Program-made: the position numbers and the translations under genes
Shown here: piece by piece, positions 11,141 through 23,499 of the stretch
Layout: every line of letters begins with the position of its first letter
Numbering within the stretch: position 1 is the first letter of the stretch
The notes under the pieces: generated by a model
What the model was told of the DNA's origin: nothing
Databases searched by the model: none
The model's input: only the letters and a program-made list of their open reading frames with translations
Assembly (NCBI GenBank): GCA_023053685.1
Contig: JALIGW010000005.1
Location: forward strand, 47,457,242-47,521,241
Length of the DNA stretch: 64,000 nt
Direction of reading: 5' to 3'
Source: Diadophis punctatus similis
Lineage: Eukaryota; Chordata; Lepidosauria; Squamata; Dipsadidae

Positions 11141-11366
11141 TGTTAGATTGCATGGGAATGAAGAGACGAGACGTAGGAACAGTTCAGCATCTTTATTGTT
11201 CTTAGCTGGATTGCAATATGAACTGCCGGCTGGCTGCAGGGAAGCCGCTTTTAAGGGCTTGCGTGTACCCAAGCCGGCCACTGATAGCAGTTTATTTCTC
11301 CTGCCGCTTGATTAGCCAATCAGCGGTGGCTATGCAAATCTGGGATATGTACGGCCATACACAACA
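11141..11366 (-). repeat. 5' LTR of the minus-strand gypsy element
   Basis: This is the partner of 5392-5617, with the same length of 226 bp. On the minus strand it starts TGTTGTGTATGGCC and ends TCTAACA. An AATAAA signal is present on the minus strand near 11192-11200. The GTGAT duplication follows at 11367-11371. Confidence 0.92.
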
Positions 11367-11602
11367 GTGATATGTTATGAAAATGCACTAGTCTAAATGC
11401 CATTGTTTTGTAATTAAATTGCTATATAATATAAATGGGTATAATTAGCTAACACTTTAGATGAAGGGTTAGTTCCATTTGCTTTTTTTTCTTTTTCAAT
11501 TATTTCCTTTAAAGAGGTATCTGTAATAAAAAGTTATTTTAATTTCTACTTGAAATTAAAATAAAAGCAAATGGAGTTATTTTGGTGCTATTCCTATAGA
11601 AA

Positions 11603-12518
11603 TATGGTATTTTTCAGAGTATAAGATGCACCTTAGTTTTTTTGGGGGGAAACAAGGGGGGAAAATTCTGCCTCTGCCTCCCAGCAATTTGCCCCAGCAA
11701 GCAGCAAACAGTACAGATGATATATACTCTTTGCTGTGTATTTCTGTGCATGTGTGCCTGACCCATAGAAATAGCAAAGAATTGGAGAAATGTACATTAT
11801 GGTAGTATATTAATGCCAGAAAGTTTTCTTAAATGTAGTCACACTAACTCCTCCCAATTATTTAAATAGATCTATTCTAAACATGACTAAGTCAGGGTTT
11901 AACTCATCTTAATACTAAAACAGGACACTGTTACATTTCGGATTATACTGTACTTGTACAGATGCTGTTAAAATTTATGTGGCTTTATGGAAGTATACAT
12001 TATTCTCTGCTATTTAAAAGATACAATAGCACTGGGCCTCTTCAGATCAAGCATTTATTTTAAAAAGCTTCTTCATTTTGTTAAGTTGTATAGAACAACA
12101 ATAAAGCAGTCTTTAAAAAATAAGTCTAATAATTTGAACATTCTATAGACATTTATAGTTATTGACTTACCTCCTTGCATCCAGTTTCAGCAGTCTGATT
12201 AGCACAAGAAAATAAAATTCTGCTTCTGCCTCTAACTCTACCTCCCAGCAATTTGTCTCCTTGCAGCTACTGTAGTTAGTTTCATTTTAGCACGTGGCTT
12301 GCAAGCCTCAGTCAGCTGTGGGTCAGGAGGCAGATAATCACTTGCTCATGCTAATCAGGCTCTGCACTGTTTGCTGCAAGGAGGTAAATTGCTGGGAGGC
12401 AGAGGCCAAAGGGTGTGGGTGGCTGGGTGGGGCTATATTCGGTGTATAAGATGCACCCAAGTTTTCACCCTCTTTTGGGGGGTAAAAAGGTACGTCTTAT
12501 ACTCCAAAAAATACGGTA
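11603..12518. mobile_element. Mariner-like non-autonomous element, possibly interrupted
   Basis: The left end TGGTATTTTTCAGAGTATAA (from 11605) and the right end, which reads CCGTATTTTTTGGAGTATAA on the minus strand (ending 12516), form inverted termini of about 25-30 bp. Each is flanked by TA. A segment around CCTCCCAGCAATTTG appears near 11680 and again at 12240, and in inverted form near 12385. The middle (about 11720-12200) shows no similarity to the ends, so this may be one element with an insertion or two partial copies. TA duplications suggest the Tc1/mariner superfamily, which is an inference. Confidence 0.55.
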
Positions 12519-14520
12519 ATAACGAAGTCATTGGTGCATTCAGTTATTAAGCAGTGGCACAGATTTAATTTTAGATGAACAGCAAGGAGAATTAAGGTGC
12601 TAGTAGGATACAATGATCTTTCCTCAAAGAATGCTACAGCACAAAAGAAATAGCCATGAATGTATTAATCAAACTTGACTAGCAATGAAGTTAAATAGAC
12701 GTGTTGTTTGTTACCACTTAAAGTCTAGATCAGCCTTTCTTTACACTGGAGCCTTTCAGATATATGAGAGCAAAATTTTGTAGGGGAAATGGGCAGCATA
12801 GAAATTTAGTAAACACTATATGAGTTAGACCAAGGTGCTACTTGTTATTCTAATGGTCTGATTGCATGTTTACAGCCAGAAGTGATACAGAGGTATGGCA
12901 GTAGATACCCTTAAATCCTAAACTTCTCAAGAAATGAATTCTGTTCTCAATTAGTCATTACAGGCATGAAGTGACACAATATTTTCTGAGAGATACAGCA
13001 AAGGACACATATGAACCTACAGAGACATGTACACAATATTACACTTACATAAGTACATAACATGTTATAAAATTGGTTCAACATGAATTCTTATTCCAAT
13101 TCACAAGGAGAAAATAGTAGGGTAGTGTTACCTCAGCAAACCAAATTTTATTAAAGGAATATTAGTATAGCTGAATATGATTGTTTCTTTTAAAAAGCAA
13201 CAATTAGTTTTGTGATGAATGAAAGGCTGAAATAAGTGGAACTCAATCAGCCAATTTCCATTCATTTTAGACAAATACACATAATAAAAATAATAATGTA
13301 TTTTTTATGACTTGCATCTGTGCCTACTGTGAAAATGAAGAGCTTAAAATTCTCCCATTTCAGGAATAGCAATAGAGTCAATTTTGGAGACCACCTCTGA
13401 CAGTTTCCATTCCCCCCCTTCTGATTCTGCCTTATCAAATCATTTTCTCATAAGAAAAAAAAATAACTTCTTATTGGATTAGATCCCATCCATTTCTAAA
13501 GTTCTGATTTTATGGAAGAAAATAACCAAATTCAGTCTCAAACAGTGCCCATTTCCATTAGTTCCCACTCTCAATTGTCCTTCCCTAAACAATTTCAAAG
13601 TCCACTACAAACCACTTGCCAGACATATTTTTGTGAATATGTCATCTCCTTCACTTGAAATAATTTCTTCATTCTTTTCTTTTTATAGGCGTGCATGAGT
13701 GATCTGCAATAACTTTTCTACATATAAATTTTCATACAACTCATTACAAGGTTTCATAAATGAAAGTTTGTTTTAAGAGCCTGGAGATTTAGGGACAAAG
13801 CTGGAATATTTCATACAGGAGATAAACTCTTGAAAGCACAGCAAATGCTGAAAGCCAAACTTTCTTAAGATAGACAAATTGCATTCATCTTTTGATGTCT
13901 CCAGGCTAAACACTCCTACACTGGGGAGCTATAAAATGTTTTTCATGTGCAGAACTGTCAGTACTCTAATGGCTAAAATAACAATTAAATGCTAAATGGC
14001 AACAAAATCATGTCAAAGATGTAAGTGTGCACGGGCAGAGCTTAATGTAGTGACTTTTTAAACCTTTTTGTTCCTTCTGCAGACCCAGTGTCCACACAAA
14101 AGCTATGAAATTAAAGTTATTCCTCTTCTGAATTGCAATGCTTCATTTTTCAGAAAACGATGCTAACAATAATTGAGAGAAGCAGCAATGGTGGCATAGA
14201 ACTTAAATAAATATTAGCATATGTTAAAGTGGCATTTACTGGGAAATGACTTTAGAATTATTTGTTTTTCCCTGTCACATTGGCAGTTTTTGTTTCTATC
14301 TTCTCAATACACCTAAATGGTCATCAGGCAAGGTGCATATTGTGTTGTAGGAACACACACAAAAAGTGGCCAATATAATTCAAAGAGTCCTAGTCACCCA
14401 CATGGTTTACATATATGCAGCATCTTATGACATGGAAACACTTAAACCCAGGAAATTAATTTCTTTCACATATCAAGTTCTTCCAAGAAAAAGATCTGAA
14501 GAAAAACCAAGCATCTCAAT
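12519..14520. other. No gene seen
   Basis: AT-rich DNA with no convincing exon and no repeat I recognise. Confidence 0.5.
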
Positions 14521-14636
14521 TAGAATAGAATAGAATAGAATAGAATAGAATAGAATAGAATAGAATAGAATAGAACAGAACAGAACAGAACAGAACAGAA
14601 CAGAACAGAACAGAACAGAACAGAACAGAATAGAAT
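14521..14636. repeat. (TAGAA)n/(CAGAA)n microsatellite
   Basis: About eleven TAGAA units are followed by about eleven CAGAA units and one more TAGAA. The array adjoins the 3' end of a CR1-type LINE (14637 onward, minus strand). The sharp switch from TAGAA to CAGAA indicates expansion of a variant unit. Confidence 0.95.
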
Positions 14637-15115
14637 TCTTTATTGGCCAAGTGTGATTGGACACACAAGGAATTTGTCTTTGGTGCATATGCTCTCAGTG
14701 TACATAAAAGAAAAGATACATTTGTCAAGAATGGTTGTCATAGGGTTCAAGTAAGCAATCAGGAAACAATCAATATTAATATAAATCATAAGGATACAAG
14801 CAACAAGTTATAGTCATACAGTCATAAGTGGGAGGAGATGGGTGATAGGAACAATGAGAAAAACTAATAGTAATAGTAATGCAGCCTAGTGAATAGTTTG
14901 ACAGTGGTGAGGGAATTATTTGTTTAGCAGAGTGATGGCGTTCGGGAAAAAACTGTTCTTGTGTCTAGTTGTCTTGGTGTGCAGTGCTCTATAGCGACGT
15001 TTTGAGGGTAGGAGTTGAAGCAATTTATGTCCAGGATGTGAGGGGTCATTACAGACCACATTTCTAAAATGCTGATCCCTTGCAGGTTTACCACTGCCCG
15101 CATGAATAATGGGGA
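14637..15115 (-). repeat. CR1/L3-type LINE 3' end ('Snake1'-like)
   Basis: The minus strand ends in TTGGCCAATAAAGAATTCTA and then runs straight into the TTCTA microsatellite. The body includes the phrases GTGTCCAATCACACTTG and AAGACAACTAGACACAAGAACAG. This arrangement, with a CR1 LINE 3' end joined to an AATAG-type microsatellite, is known from advanced snakes. No coding part remains except possibly the last few residues near 14930-15060. Confidence 0.7.
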
Positions 15116-15384
15116 AGGGATAGCATAAACCTTAGCCTTCTCTTTACAGTAGTACTACTAGGGGTCTCAGCATACCAGGCCTTTCCTGAAAAAAAGGGGA
15201 GGAATTATGTATTGGTTATTTTTGACCCACTTAGTATGATGTGATTGACCATCGTCAATAATAATTTGGCCTGCATTAGCAGTTGAAAGGGCAAAAGGGG
15301 CAATGGGAAAACACTGCTCCCAAAAAATAAATTTCCAGATTTGCCTATATTCCTGAGCAAAATGCGAGGCAATACAGTCATATG

Positions 15385-15625
15385 AGAGATTGATTTATTG
15401 TGTGCCATCAAGTTGGTGTTGACTCTTAGCAACCTCATACATAGAATTTTTTTCTATGACGAGCTGTCCCTAACCTGCTCTTTCAGATCTTCTAATGATG
15501 CAGCCATTATATCGCTATAACTGAATCCAACCATTTTGTTGTTGGTTGTTTCTTGTGTTTCCTTTTCCTTTAACTTTTTCCAGCATTAGAGTCTTCTTCA
15601 GAAAGCTGGGTCTTTATTGAAACAT
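15385..15625 (-). repeat. Bov-B (RTE) LINE fragment
   Basis: The minus strand carries a diverged version of the C-terminal coding tail of Bov-B: the part reading like DSxKTLMLGKVKGKG near 15560-15610, then a stretch ending at GCCATCAAGTTGGTGTTGAC (plus-strand text) near 15400. The copy is short, with frameshifts. Bov-B is abundant in squamates. Confidence 0.6.
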
Positions 15626-15678
15626 ATAATAGCATAAATTAAATATTTTCAACTATTTCTTTTTACTAAAAATATCAT

Positions 15679-16072
15679 CTATTCATCAGGGGTGGGTTCT
15701 AACTTACCTCGCTGCCAGTTCGCTTCCTCCCGTGCCACGTGGCCATGCCTCATGGGCGCACACACGCATGAGCAGTACCGAAAAAATAAAAAAAAACCAA
15801 AAAAGTCAAAAACAAGATGGCAACGCATGCGCAGTGCTGGAAACTCGGCTTTTGCACATGTGCAGAAGAAAAAAAAACCTGAAAAAAATAAAAAAAAATT
15901 CAAAAATAATTTCAAAAATAATAATAATAATAAATTCAAAAAAAGAGATGACGGCGCCCACAGACCGGCCTGACCAAACTGGTTCTGTGACATCATCATG
16001 ACATCACCAGCAGTTTGCTACCAGTATGGGCAAACCGGTCCAAACCGGGAGGAACCCACCTCTGCTACTCAT
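15679..16072. mobile_element. hAT-type non-autonomous element
   Basis: The element spans 15687-16064 (378 bp). It begins CAGGGGTGGGTTC and ends GAACCCACCTCTG, with 8-bp flanks CTATTCAT and CTACTCAT (7 of 8 matching). The inside is A-rich and gives lysine-rich open frames that are not genes. A half copy of the same family is at 33634-33775. Confidence 0.85.
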
Positions 16073-17390
16073 GCTGATTAGAAGACAGCATAGCCAAATA
16101 AGAGAAGTCTTTAGCTCATTCTGTAGCTTCTTTCCTGGCCAGGAATGGTTCTGGGTGAATTTTCATGGATCCATGAATCAAACACATGGATTTGGAGAAG
16201 AGAAACTAGTGTGAAAGCAGACTGAGAAATTTTATCTGATCCCAAAAGGCAAAAGTATCTAAAGAAAAGTGTGTCCCATATTCTGAATAAATTTGAAAAT
16301 AATTAACATCTCTGCCAGAACCTGACATAATATTTGTTTTGTTTCAGAGTTCATCAAGGTGTGTATCCTCTGTGTCAATAACTAAATTATAATGTGTCAA
16401 AATCTAGCTAGCAATTTTTCCTAAAAAAATTCTCTTGCTTTTGTTTCCCTATTCAGTTTTCAGGTGGTAGTGATTGGAGACTTAATCAAAGGTGGGAAGT
16501 GCAGAAGATGCTACTGCTAATGTGCTTTTCTTTTTATTACTATGAAGTCTGCTTAACTGTCCACATTTTCCATTGCACCTTTTGCAGAATGTGAAGAGTT
16601 CCTTAATGATGTCTTTTCTTGTGATTGAAGTGTGGAAAGAGAGAAAAGTTGGAGTCTGCTGGAGAGTCGATTGTACAACAAAGAGAAGACATTCACCCTA
16701 CATCTTTTGATCATCTCATGACACAACAGGTGCAAGAGCACAAAATTCTCTTCATGAGAATTTAACCAATGTTCTTTTCTCCTTTTAAAGAAGCTTTGTA
16801 ATCCAAATGACTTTCATCAGTTTGAAAGGAATTAGTTGAAAAATATATGGAAGTATTAAATGCAGAGCTTTAAAATCAATAGAAAATCAATAGGTCTTTA
16901 GCTAGGAACAGTGGAATTGTATGACAAAGATTCAAGAAACATAACCACCAAAGATAGTGGGCAAAATCATAGTGTTATAAAAAAAGTTGTAGACAAATAG
17001 TTTCCTGATATAAAACTATTTGTAGTCAATTTAACTTAATAAGGTAAATAGACTAATGTCTATTTAGACTCTTGTCTATCAAGACTCTTGCCTTCCTTAT
17101 TTAATATGTAACAAAATGCTTCCTTCCCTAAGTCTTTTGCTTGGTTTATATTTTATTTATATTCAACTTTTCTTCCAGAGTTCAGTGGTATGCCCATTTA
17201 TTTATCTGTATTTATTTATTAATCAGATTTATATAGCCGCCCATATTACTGAAAGCAACTGGGTAAAACCACATACAAAAGCCATTGATATAAAAAAATA
17301 CAAAAAATCACATTAATAATAAATATTATAAAAACAGAGATACAAACCCTAGATGAAAAGGGAATAAAAATAGTCAAATCAGCAAAAGAG
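16073..17390. other. No gene seen; a LINE 3'-like patch at 17205-17340
   Basis: The patch at 17205-17340 (TTTATATAGCCGCCCATATT, then ACCACATACAAAAGCC and ATATAAAAAAATACAAAA) looks like the 3' end of an L3/L2-type repeat in inverted orientation. The rest shows nothing recognisable. Confidence 0.4.
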
Positions 17391-17615
17391 CCATCAGAGG
17401 ATCAACTTAGATCTAAGGAGAAATTTCCTCACAATTAGAACAATTAATCAGTGGAATGACTTACCTCCAGAAGTTGTGGGTGCTCCAATACTGGATGTTT
17501 TAAACAAGAGATTGGACAATGATTTGTCTGAAATAGTCAGGGTTTTCTGCCTGAGCAGGGGGTAGGGATAGAAGACCTCCAAGTTTTCTTCCAACTCCGT
17601 TATTTAGTTAATTAT
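17391..17615 (+). repeat. CR1 LINE 3' end
   Basis: The text GGAGAAATTTCCTCACAATTAGAACAATTAATCAGTGGAATGACTTACCTCCAGAAGTTG (positions about 17418-17478), later GAAGACCTCCAAGTTTTCTTCCAACTCCGTTA, is the typical CR1 3' end. The last ORF2 residues are followed by the short UTR. It is truncated at the 5' side. Confidence 0.8.
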
Positions 17616-18532
17616 TGTACTAATAGGGCTTTGGAACAAATTACATTTGATTTAATGACACATGCACTGTACAGCTATGCTCAGTAATCATAGCTGAAAA
17701 TATTTCTATTGGGATAAAATGCATGTTTTTGAACCAGATTAAGTAGTAGAGATTTGTCATTTTATTCTCTGGGAACCCCAGGCCTGACCATAAACAGGGC
17801 TTTCCCTCAAGCAAATAAATAAACTAACTTATGGGCAGACGAACAGACAGACATAAGAACCTTTTATGTATTATAGGCCAAGCAAAAAGCAGTGAATAAT
17901 GCAATCTTCACCCTAAACAGAAGAGAAACATATCATGAAGTTGAAACAACTCCAAATGGTTAAAATGCAGATAGATGTAATTGAATTAAATTCACTTTCA
18001 CAGGGGAGAATTATACAGTAACTAGCTCCATAGGTGAGTCAAAAGGTTGCTGTTTTTATTTTTGACATCAAAAAAATAACTTCATTTTTCACTGTGCTTT
18101 AAATTGCACTCTTAAAACACTCTCTTTTCATTCAAGTTTCAAGAAAAATACAGGTTAAAGCTTCAGGGAACTGTATGTGGTCTCTGAGTTAGACCATGGG
18201 GAATGGGTCTTATAGTAAAATCTTGATAAGCAAATGTGCTTTGCAAACTCTGAAAAAACTCCTTTCTAGCCCACATCAGAGAATTGTTGCCATTATTTTC
18301 TTGAAATAAGTGCAGCTGAATAAAACTGTTGTGACAGCATTGATATTTCCAAGAATTATGGAACTATAAATCTCATTTCAACCTTGTGTGGCAGTGGTAT
18401 AATATTTACATCTAGTGTTTCAAGTACTATGATAGTTCTGCACATTTTACAATCTACTAAGCCAAATGTGGACTACCAGGACTTCATAAAATCAGGGGAC
18501 AGGGACAAAGAGAAAGAGAAAGAGACCTTTCG

Positions 18533-18534
<2 letters not shown>
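17616..18534. other. No gene seen
   Basis: No exon or repeat recognised. AT-rich sequence. Confidence 0.45.
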
Positions 18535-18618
<84 letters not shown>

Positions 18619-18665
18619 CCTCCCTCCCTCCCTCCCTCCCTCCCTCCCTCCCTCTCTCTCTCTCC
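18535..18665. repeat. (TC)n/(CCCT)n microsatellite
   Basis: About 80 bases of TC are followed by CCCT units and a short return to TC. Serine/leucine- or arginine/glutamate-repeat frames across it are artefacts. Confidence 0.97.
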
Positions 18666-18929
18666 CTCATTAATGCTAGCAATATTTTGTTGTCTATGTA
18701 CATAAGTGAGTATGTAATTTTAATTTTTATTTGTGTATTTGATAGACATATTGATCAAGGATCTCAGTAAGTGAGAGTTGTGTATGTCAATGTATGTTAA
18801 GTCTACATGTAGTTTAAATCACCAGATTTGTTTCCTACCAAAAATCAGTGAGAAATTCTGTTCAGTGATATATGGACAATTTTTGCCAGTGTGATGTTGG
18901 GGAGATGCTCAGGGGAATGTTGAAAAGGA

Positions 18930-19060
18930 CTCTGGCCATAATTGAAGAAGCTTCTTGGATGAGAAGCAAAATGTTTTCAAAGAAAAAGCCAAGAAAGTCA
19001 AGTTAAAAAAACAATTTTGGAACAACAATGAGCTGGATGACTGAGAATCTCCATAGACAT
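18930..19060 (+). repeat. Dispersed repeat ('GAAGAAGCTTCTTGGATGAG' family)
   Basis: Contains GAAGAAGCTTCTTGGATGAG, AAGCAAAATGTTTTCAAAG and, further on, GATGACTGAGAATCTCCATAG. Related segments are at 24385-24480 (inverse orientation) and 31390-31525. The phrase is common in reptile and fish genomes and may derive from a Penelope-like element; that origin is a guess. Confidence 0.5.
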
Positions 19061-19261
19061 CTGATAAGAAAGGTTTTGAATATGGCCAATAATTATAAAT
19101 ATGGGTCTGCTCGGAATTTGATTTTGTGCAAAGGTAATTACTAGTGCAATTTTGTATTTGGCAACCAGAGTAACCACTGAATATTTAAATGAGGGAATGT
19201 AGAATGCCATTGCTGACACAGATAGTAGATTACTGTTCTCCTATTGCTGGATTGATTCTGT

Positions 19262-19435
19262 TAGCAATAGCAATAGCACTTAGACTTATATACCACTTTA
19301 CAGTGCTTTCCAACCCTCTCTAAGTGGTTTACAGAATCAGCATATTGCCCCCAACAACATGGCTCCTCATTTTACCCACCTTGGAAGGCTGAGTCAACCT
19401 TGAGCCTGGTGAGATTCAAACTGCCAAATATGTTA
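19262..19435 (-). repeat. tRNA-derived SINE with LINE-like tail, partial
   Basis: The minus strand ends in GGTATATAAGTCTAAGTGCTATTGCTATTGC and has the GGGGCAATATGCTGATTCTGTAAACC body. Copies of the same family are at 36503-36712 and 59455-59705. The last includes the tRNA-like head. Here the head is missing. Confidence 0.7.
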
Positions 19436-21660
19436 AAATATTCATGAACTGGGTGAGACATGGTAACAAGGTCAGCCAATGAATAGGCATAGCAACTAAG
19501 CCAATGAGAGCTTAAACACATCTGAGTCTGTGCAGAGAATTGAAACTGAATTTCAATTATCTTTTCAATGATGTTCACTTTCCCAATTAACAGCTCATCC
19601 AAACAAGACCTCAGACAAAAAAGTTGGGGTTGATTCATCTTTGTTCCATATGTTGAACTCTGTTCCAATGCAGAGTAATAAATGAAAAATAACAAACAGC
19701 AATTCTGTTAGGATCTCCATTCAGTAGAAATTTATTTGGAGTTGTTTAATAACTTTAAGGCTGTAATATTTTGATAAAGCCTTTTGTCATTTCTTAGAAC
19801 CCATTCTTACTTTTCTAGATATTATTTTTAAATAAAATAATAAACATAAAATAAACTCCCATGGCTGCCCAAGAGACAAATGTTCATCTCTTCTATCAGA
19901 GCACCTCAGAATATTGACTTCTGGTTCAACCCTGTAGAAAATATCAAGGTTTCTTGCCTATTGGAATTAGAATTATAACATGCAATGGTATTTCATCTTA
20001 TGATACTAATGTTTATAGATCATAAAGAGATATGGGAATTGGGAAATGGACTATAAACAATTCAATTGCTTGAAGACCTGTTCTAGTATATATCATGGTG
20101 ACTGATGAGACTGAGCATAATAGGAAGGGGGTCAGCATTCCTTGCGGAATACAGTATTGACTTTTAAGCTTTGTTTCCCCACTTGATGGTGTGATTCTCT
20201 GTTGCTAAGGTAGGTTTCCATGGCAAAGTCCTTCAGGTAAGTAAAGGTTGTGAAAGAGTAAATGTTCCAAACAACCTTGGCAAATCAGTAACTTGCTCTT
20301 TCCATGAACAACAGATCTGGAGGGAGATTAATTATCATAAAAATGTTTTATAGTTTAAAATAAGGCATATAAGGACAATTATATCTGTCAGATATATTTA
20401 AATTTTGGACTAGGTTAAAGCATCAGTAAGTGTTTTTTAGTTATTATGCTGCCCTTCTTAAGCAGTCAGTTAGCACAGAACTGAATAGTTAGATTTCTTT
20501 TAACTTTTGCAAGTCTCTTGTAATGGTCTCAAAAGAAAAATTGAAATGTTGGCTTCTTAGTTCAAGCTTCTCTTTAACTCTGTTAATTGCTTTCCAAAAT
20601 GGTTGCCTGAATATATTTGGACTTTCATTATAACTCTTTTAGGTTCCTGGGCAGTGGAGCTTTGCTCTAATCAGTAGAAGTTGAGATTTATAAATCAAAC
20701 CCTGGATTTACCGCAATTCACTCTGTCATAATTCCAATAAAAATATATTTTCCAACTGCCATTAGCTATATGTTGAGTGAGAGCACAAATTCAGTCAGAT
20801 CCACTGAAGAAAAAAATATTCCATAGGCATAGACTAATCCATAGAGAGATAACAAGAATATGAAGTGGACTGACAGAAGGTAAAATGCAAACCACCTTGA
20901 GGACTTTGTTGCTTATACTTGGATCAGATCTTTAAGACTGCTTTCTAGCTTGCAACTTGAACTCTGTGCATAAGAGCCAGAATCAGGGGATGTGCATAAG
21001 AGGTTGCTGAAAGGGGGAAAAAAGAAACCAAAGGCCAACATGAGGAGACATAGCAGCAGCCACGTTTTAGTTCAAATACTGGGATGTTGTCCACTGAGTT
21101 GCAAAGTTAGCTGACCATCTTGAACCTAGCAGGTCTTCTATTCTTCATGTCATGCCGGTAGTTCTCATAAGGGGCAAATATAACCTACAAACTGATGAAA
21201 CAGATCAAGTAGCATTAGATGTATAAGGAATGGTGCCAGAAAACTGACAAAAACTGACATTGATAGCTCTGTACAGACTGTGTGCTTGAATGCTCTATCA
21301 CTCACTAGATGTTCAGTCATTGTACATCAATTAACTGTATGATGTAGATAGTATCATTGATTGATATAATCTGCGTCAAAGGAAACAAACTGAAAGAGAA
21401 GAAAAAGCTCATCTTTAATACTGTATCTGTTCAATCTGTGACTCAGTGGTTAAACAATGGAGCCATTTCTTTAGCAAAATCCATATGAGTTCACTGTTGG
21501 TTCTCATGATATGTATTGTACTGGTGAGTCTCCAGCCAGCTGTCATGTACTGTTTTTTTTACAGCAAACAGGTTTTCTGTCATTGCAGATGCTGTACCTA
21601 TACATTTCATTTTACCTATTGGCATATTAGAACTTCAAAAAGTGAGTGTGTATGTATACA
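19436..21660. other. No gene seen
   Basis: AT-rich unique sequence; no exon, element or RNA gene recognised. Confidence 0.45.
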
Positions 21661-21666
21661 CAGAGA

Positions 21667-21728
21667 TAGGGGGAGAGGGAGGGAGGGAGGGAGAGGGAGA
21701 GGGAGAGGGAGAGGGAGAGGGAGAGGGA

Positions 21729-21799
<71 letters not shown>
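21667..21799. repeat. (GGGAGA)n/(GA)n microsatellite
   Basis: GGGAGA-type units run into a pure GA array that ends at 21799. The acidic or basic repeat frames through it are not genes. Confidence 0.97.
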
Positions 21800-21800
<1 letters not shown>

Positions 21801-22734
21801 ACAATTGAAATTGGTTTAAATTTAAATTCCAGATCTAAATGCTGAAAGAATTTCTAGGCTGATATTACCTTTTAATCACTACCAGCAGAGTTCTTTCAGA
21901 TAGAATACAACGCAGAAGCTATTTATACAACAATGAAAAAAAAAACAATACATCTCCTAAAGATAATGCATGGTGGATTGAACCCAAGGTCTTTAAATGC
22001 TTGAAAATGAAAAATAATGGGTTTAGGTAACACTGAAAGAGGCTTGATCCCCTAGATATCTAGTTGTATGAATATCTAACTTTACATGGTTTGTTAAAAG
22101 ATCAAGGTCAAATTTAATATTTACAAAATCCCAAAGAACAAGGTGGGTTGACTGTATCAAGTTTCTAATTGTATTATTAACCTCATTATAAATGTATAAC
22201 CTGAATTTACAAATTGGATTATATCATTATGGCAAGAACTGATTCTACTGGAATACCAGGACTCCAGGTGGTTTGCACAAATCTGTTTGATTCAATACAA
22301 AACCCCCCACAATTAATTAAAATGTATTTAATCATAACCAGCATATTAAAAGAATGGGATAATGGAATAATTTCCAGACAACTCTGCCTGGATGACTAAG
22401 AATATTCATCAACATACTGAAAGAAGACTTGGATCCCTGATTTTTTGCTTCTGTATTAAAAAAATATTTAATATTTATTTTTATCAAGATGAAAATGCAC
22501 ATATCAGTGGAAAGTTAATAACTTGCACATATTACAAGAACTAATAAGTAACAAAAGAAAGAGAATTTCTTTAAGAGTTTTTTATTTTGAAAGGCCAGGA
22601 CCACTTCACTTGTTTCAGTATGTTTAGCTCTATTTTTAAAAGAGAAAAATTGTCACATAAAATCTCGATTTACTGTAATATTAAAATTGTTATTTGAATA
22701 CGATGCTGTGCTAAGAGATAGCATATTTTATTAG
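21800..22734. other. No gene seen
   Basis: No exon or recognisable element; AT-rich. Confidence 0.45.
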
Positions 22735-22915
22735 AAATAGAATCAGAATATGAGACCTGGAAGCGATCTTGGAGGTTTTCTGGTCCAACCCTCTGCTCAA
22801 GCAGAGTTGGAACATCCCACAGTTTCTGGAGGCAAGCTGTTCCACTGGTTGATGTTCTTATTGTCAGGAAATTTCTTCTTACTGTTAGGAATTTTTTCCT
22901 TAATATTATAAAAGC
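22735..22915 (-). repeat. CR1 LINE 3' end
   Basis: The plus-strand text AGACCTGGAAGCGATCTTGG, CTGGTCCAACCCTCTGCTCAAGCAG and CAAGCTGTTCCACTGGTTGATG, then AGGAAATTTCTTCTTACTG, is the reverse complement of the standard CR1 3' terminus, with the ATTCT-type tail at 22735-22750. Confidence 0.8.
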
Positions 22916-23044
22916 TTATCATAATCATAAAAGCTTGGATGCTGCCACATATGAGGAGTGTATGGTTTAAAAGAATGGAAAAACTTGCTCCTTAATTCAG
23001 ATAACCAGAAGACTAGGAAAAAGAATGATAATTGACTTTAAACA

Positions 23045-23200
23045 CTTGTTATTGTTGTTTATTTTACAACTTGCCTTTTATACAGAACCCTGTGAGCTGA
23101 GCCACTGACTCTAAGTCACCCAAGGATCTTCCAGGGCTGAAAGTAAACTAGGACCTGGGTCTTCTCGCTTCTAGTCCAGCATTTTAATTTAGATGCACTA
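23045..23200. repeat. MIR-like repeat remnant
   Basis: The phrase CAGAACCCTGTGAGCTGAGCC, followed by TAAGTCACCCAAGGATCTTCC and ACCTGGGTCTTC, follows the order of a common tetrapod CORE/MIR-type SINE core. Strongly diverged. Confidence 0.4.
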
Positions 23201-23499
23201 ATTCAGAATCCATAATATTTTATATTACCATATCTAAAAGAAAAGCCAGAATCATTTTACATCTTTATGTGACATTTATACTTGTATACATGTCACAGTT
23301 ATCATTTCAAAATCATAAACCAGATGATCAATATAAGATAAAGAAATACGGTAATCATGGATACATGTTATTCAGATTTAAATTTCACCTTTCTTCCAAA
23401 AATTCAAAGCATCAGTCAAAGTAGATGTTTGTGAGCTGCCTAACACCACACAATAGAATTGAAGAGCATGGACCTTTTAATAAAACAAATAAGTAAAGT

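Larger units (their letters stand above)
5387..11371 (-). mobile_element. Ty3/gypsy LTR retrotransposon (Mag-like), nearly delimited end to end
   Basis: Two 226-bp direct repeats (5392-5617 and 11141-11366) are flanked by the same 5-bp duplication GTGAT (5387-5391 and 11367-11371), which fixes both outer ends. On the minus strand the order is LTR, primer binding site, gag with a zinc knuckle, aspartic protease, the start of reverse transcriptase, then a break. The rest of pol (RNase H, integrase) is missing, and an L2-like LINE occupies that space. A polypurine tract precedes the 3' LTR. I count roughly 27 mismatches between the LTRs, mostly transitions, about 12 per cent, so the insertion is old. 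The gag-pol frames carry several frameshifts and stops. The element is inactive. Confidence 0.93.

Noticed and set aside
15692..16001. Lysine-rich open frames of 89-106 residues
   Set aside because: They lie wholly inside a hAT non-autonomous element and arise from its A-rich core.
18384..18770. Frames over the TC, GA and CT arrays (also 21446-21845 and 30559-30892)
   Set aside because: Two-residue repeat proteins come from the microsatellites alone.
18930..19060. Further hammerhead motif in the GGATGAG...GCAAAA repeat
   Set aside because: It lacks the CTGANGA core and the GAAA strand, so the resemblance is superficial.
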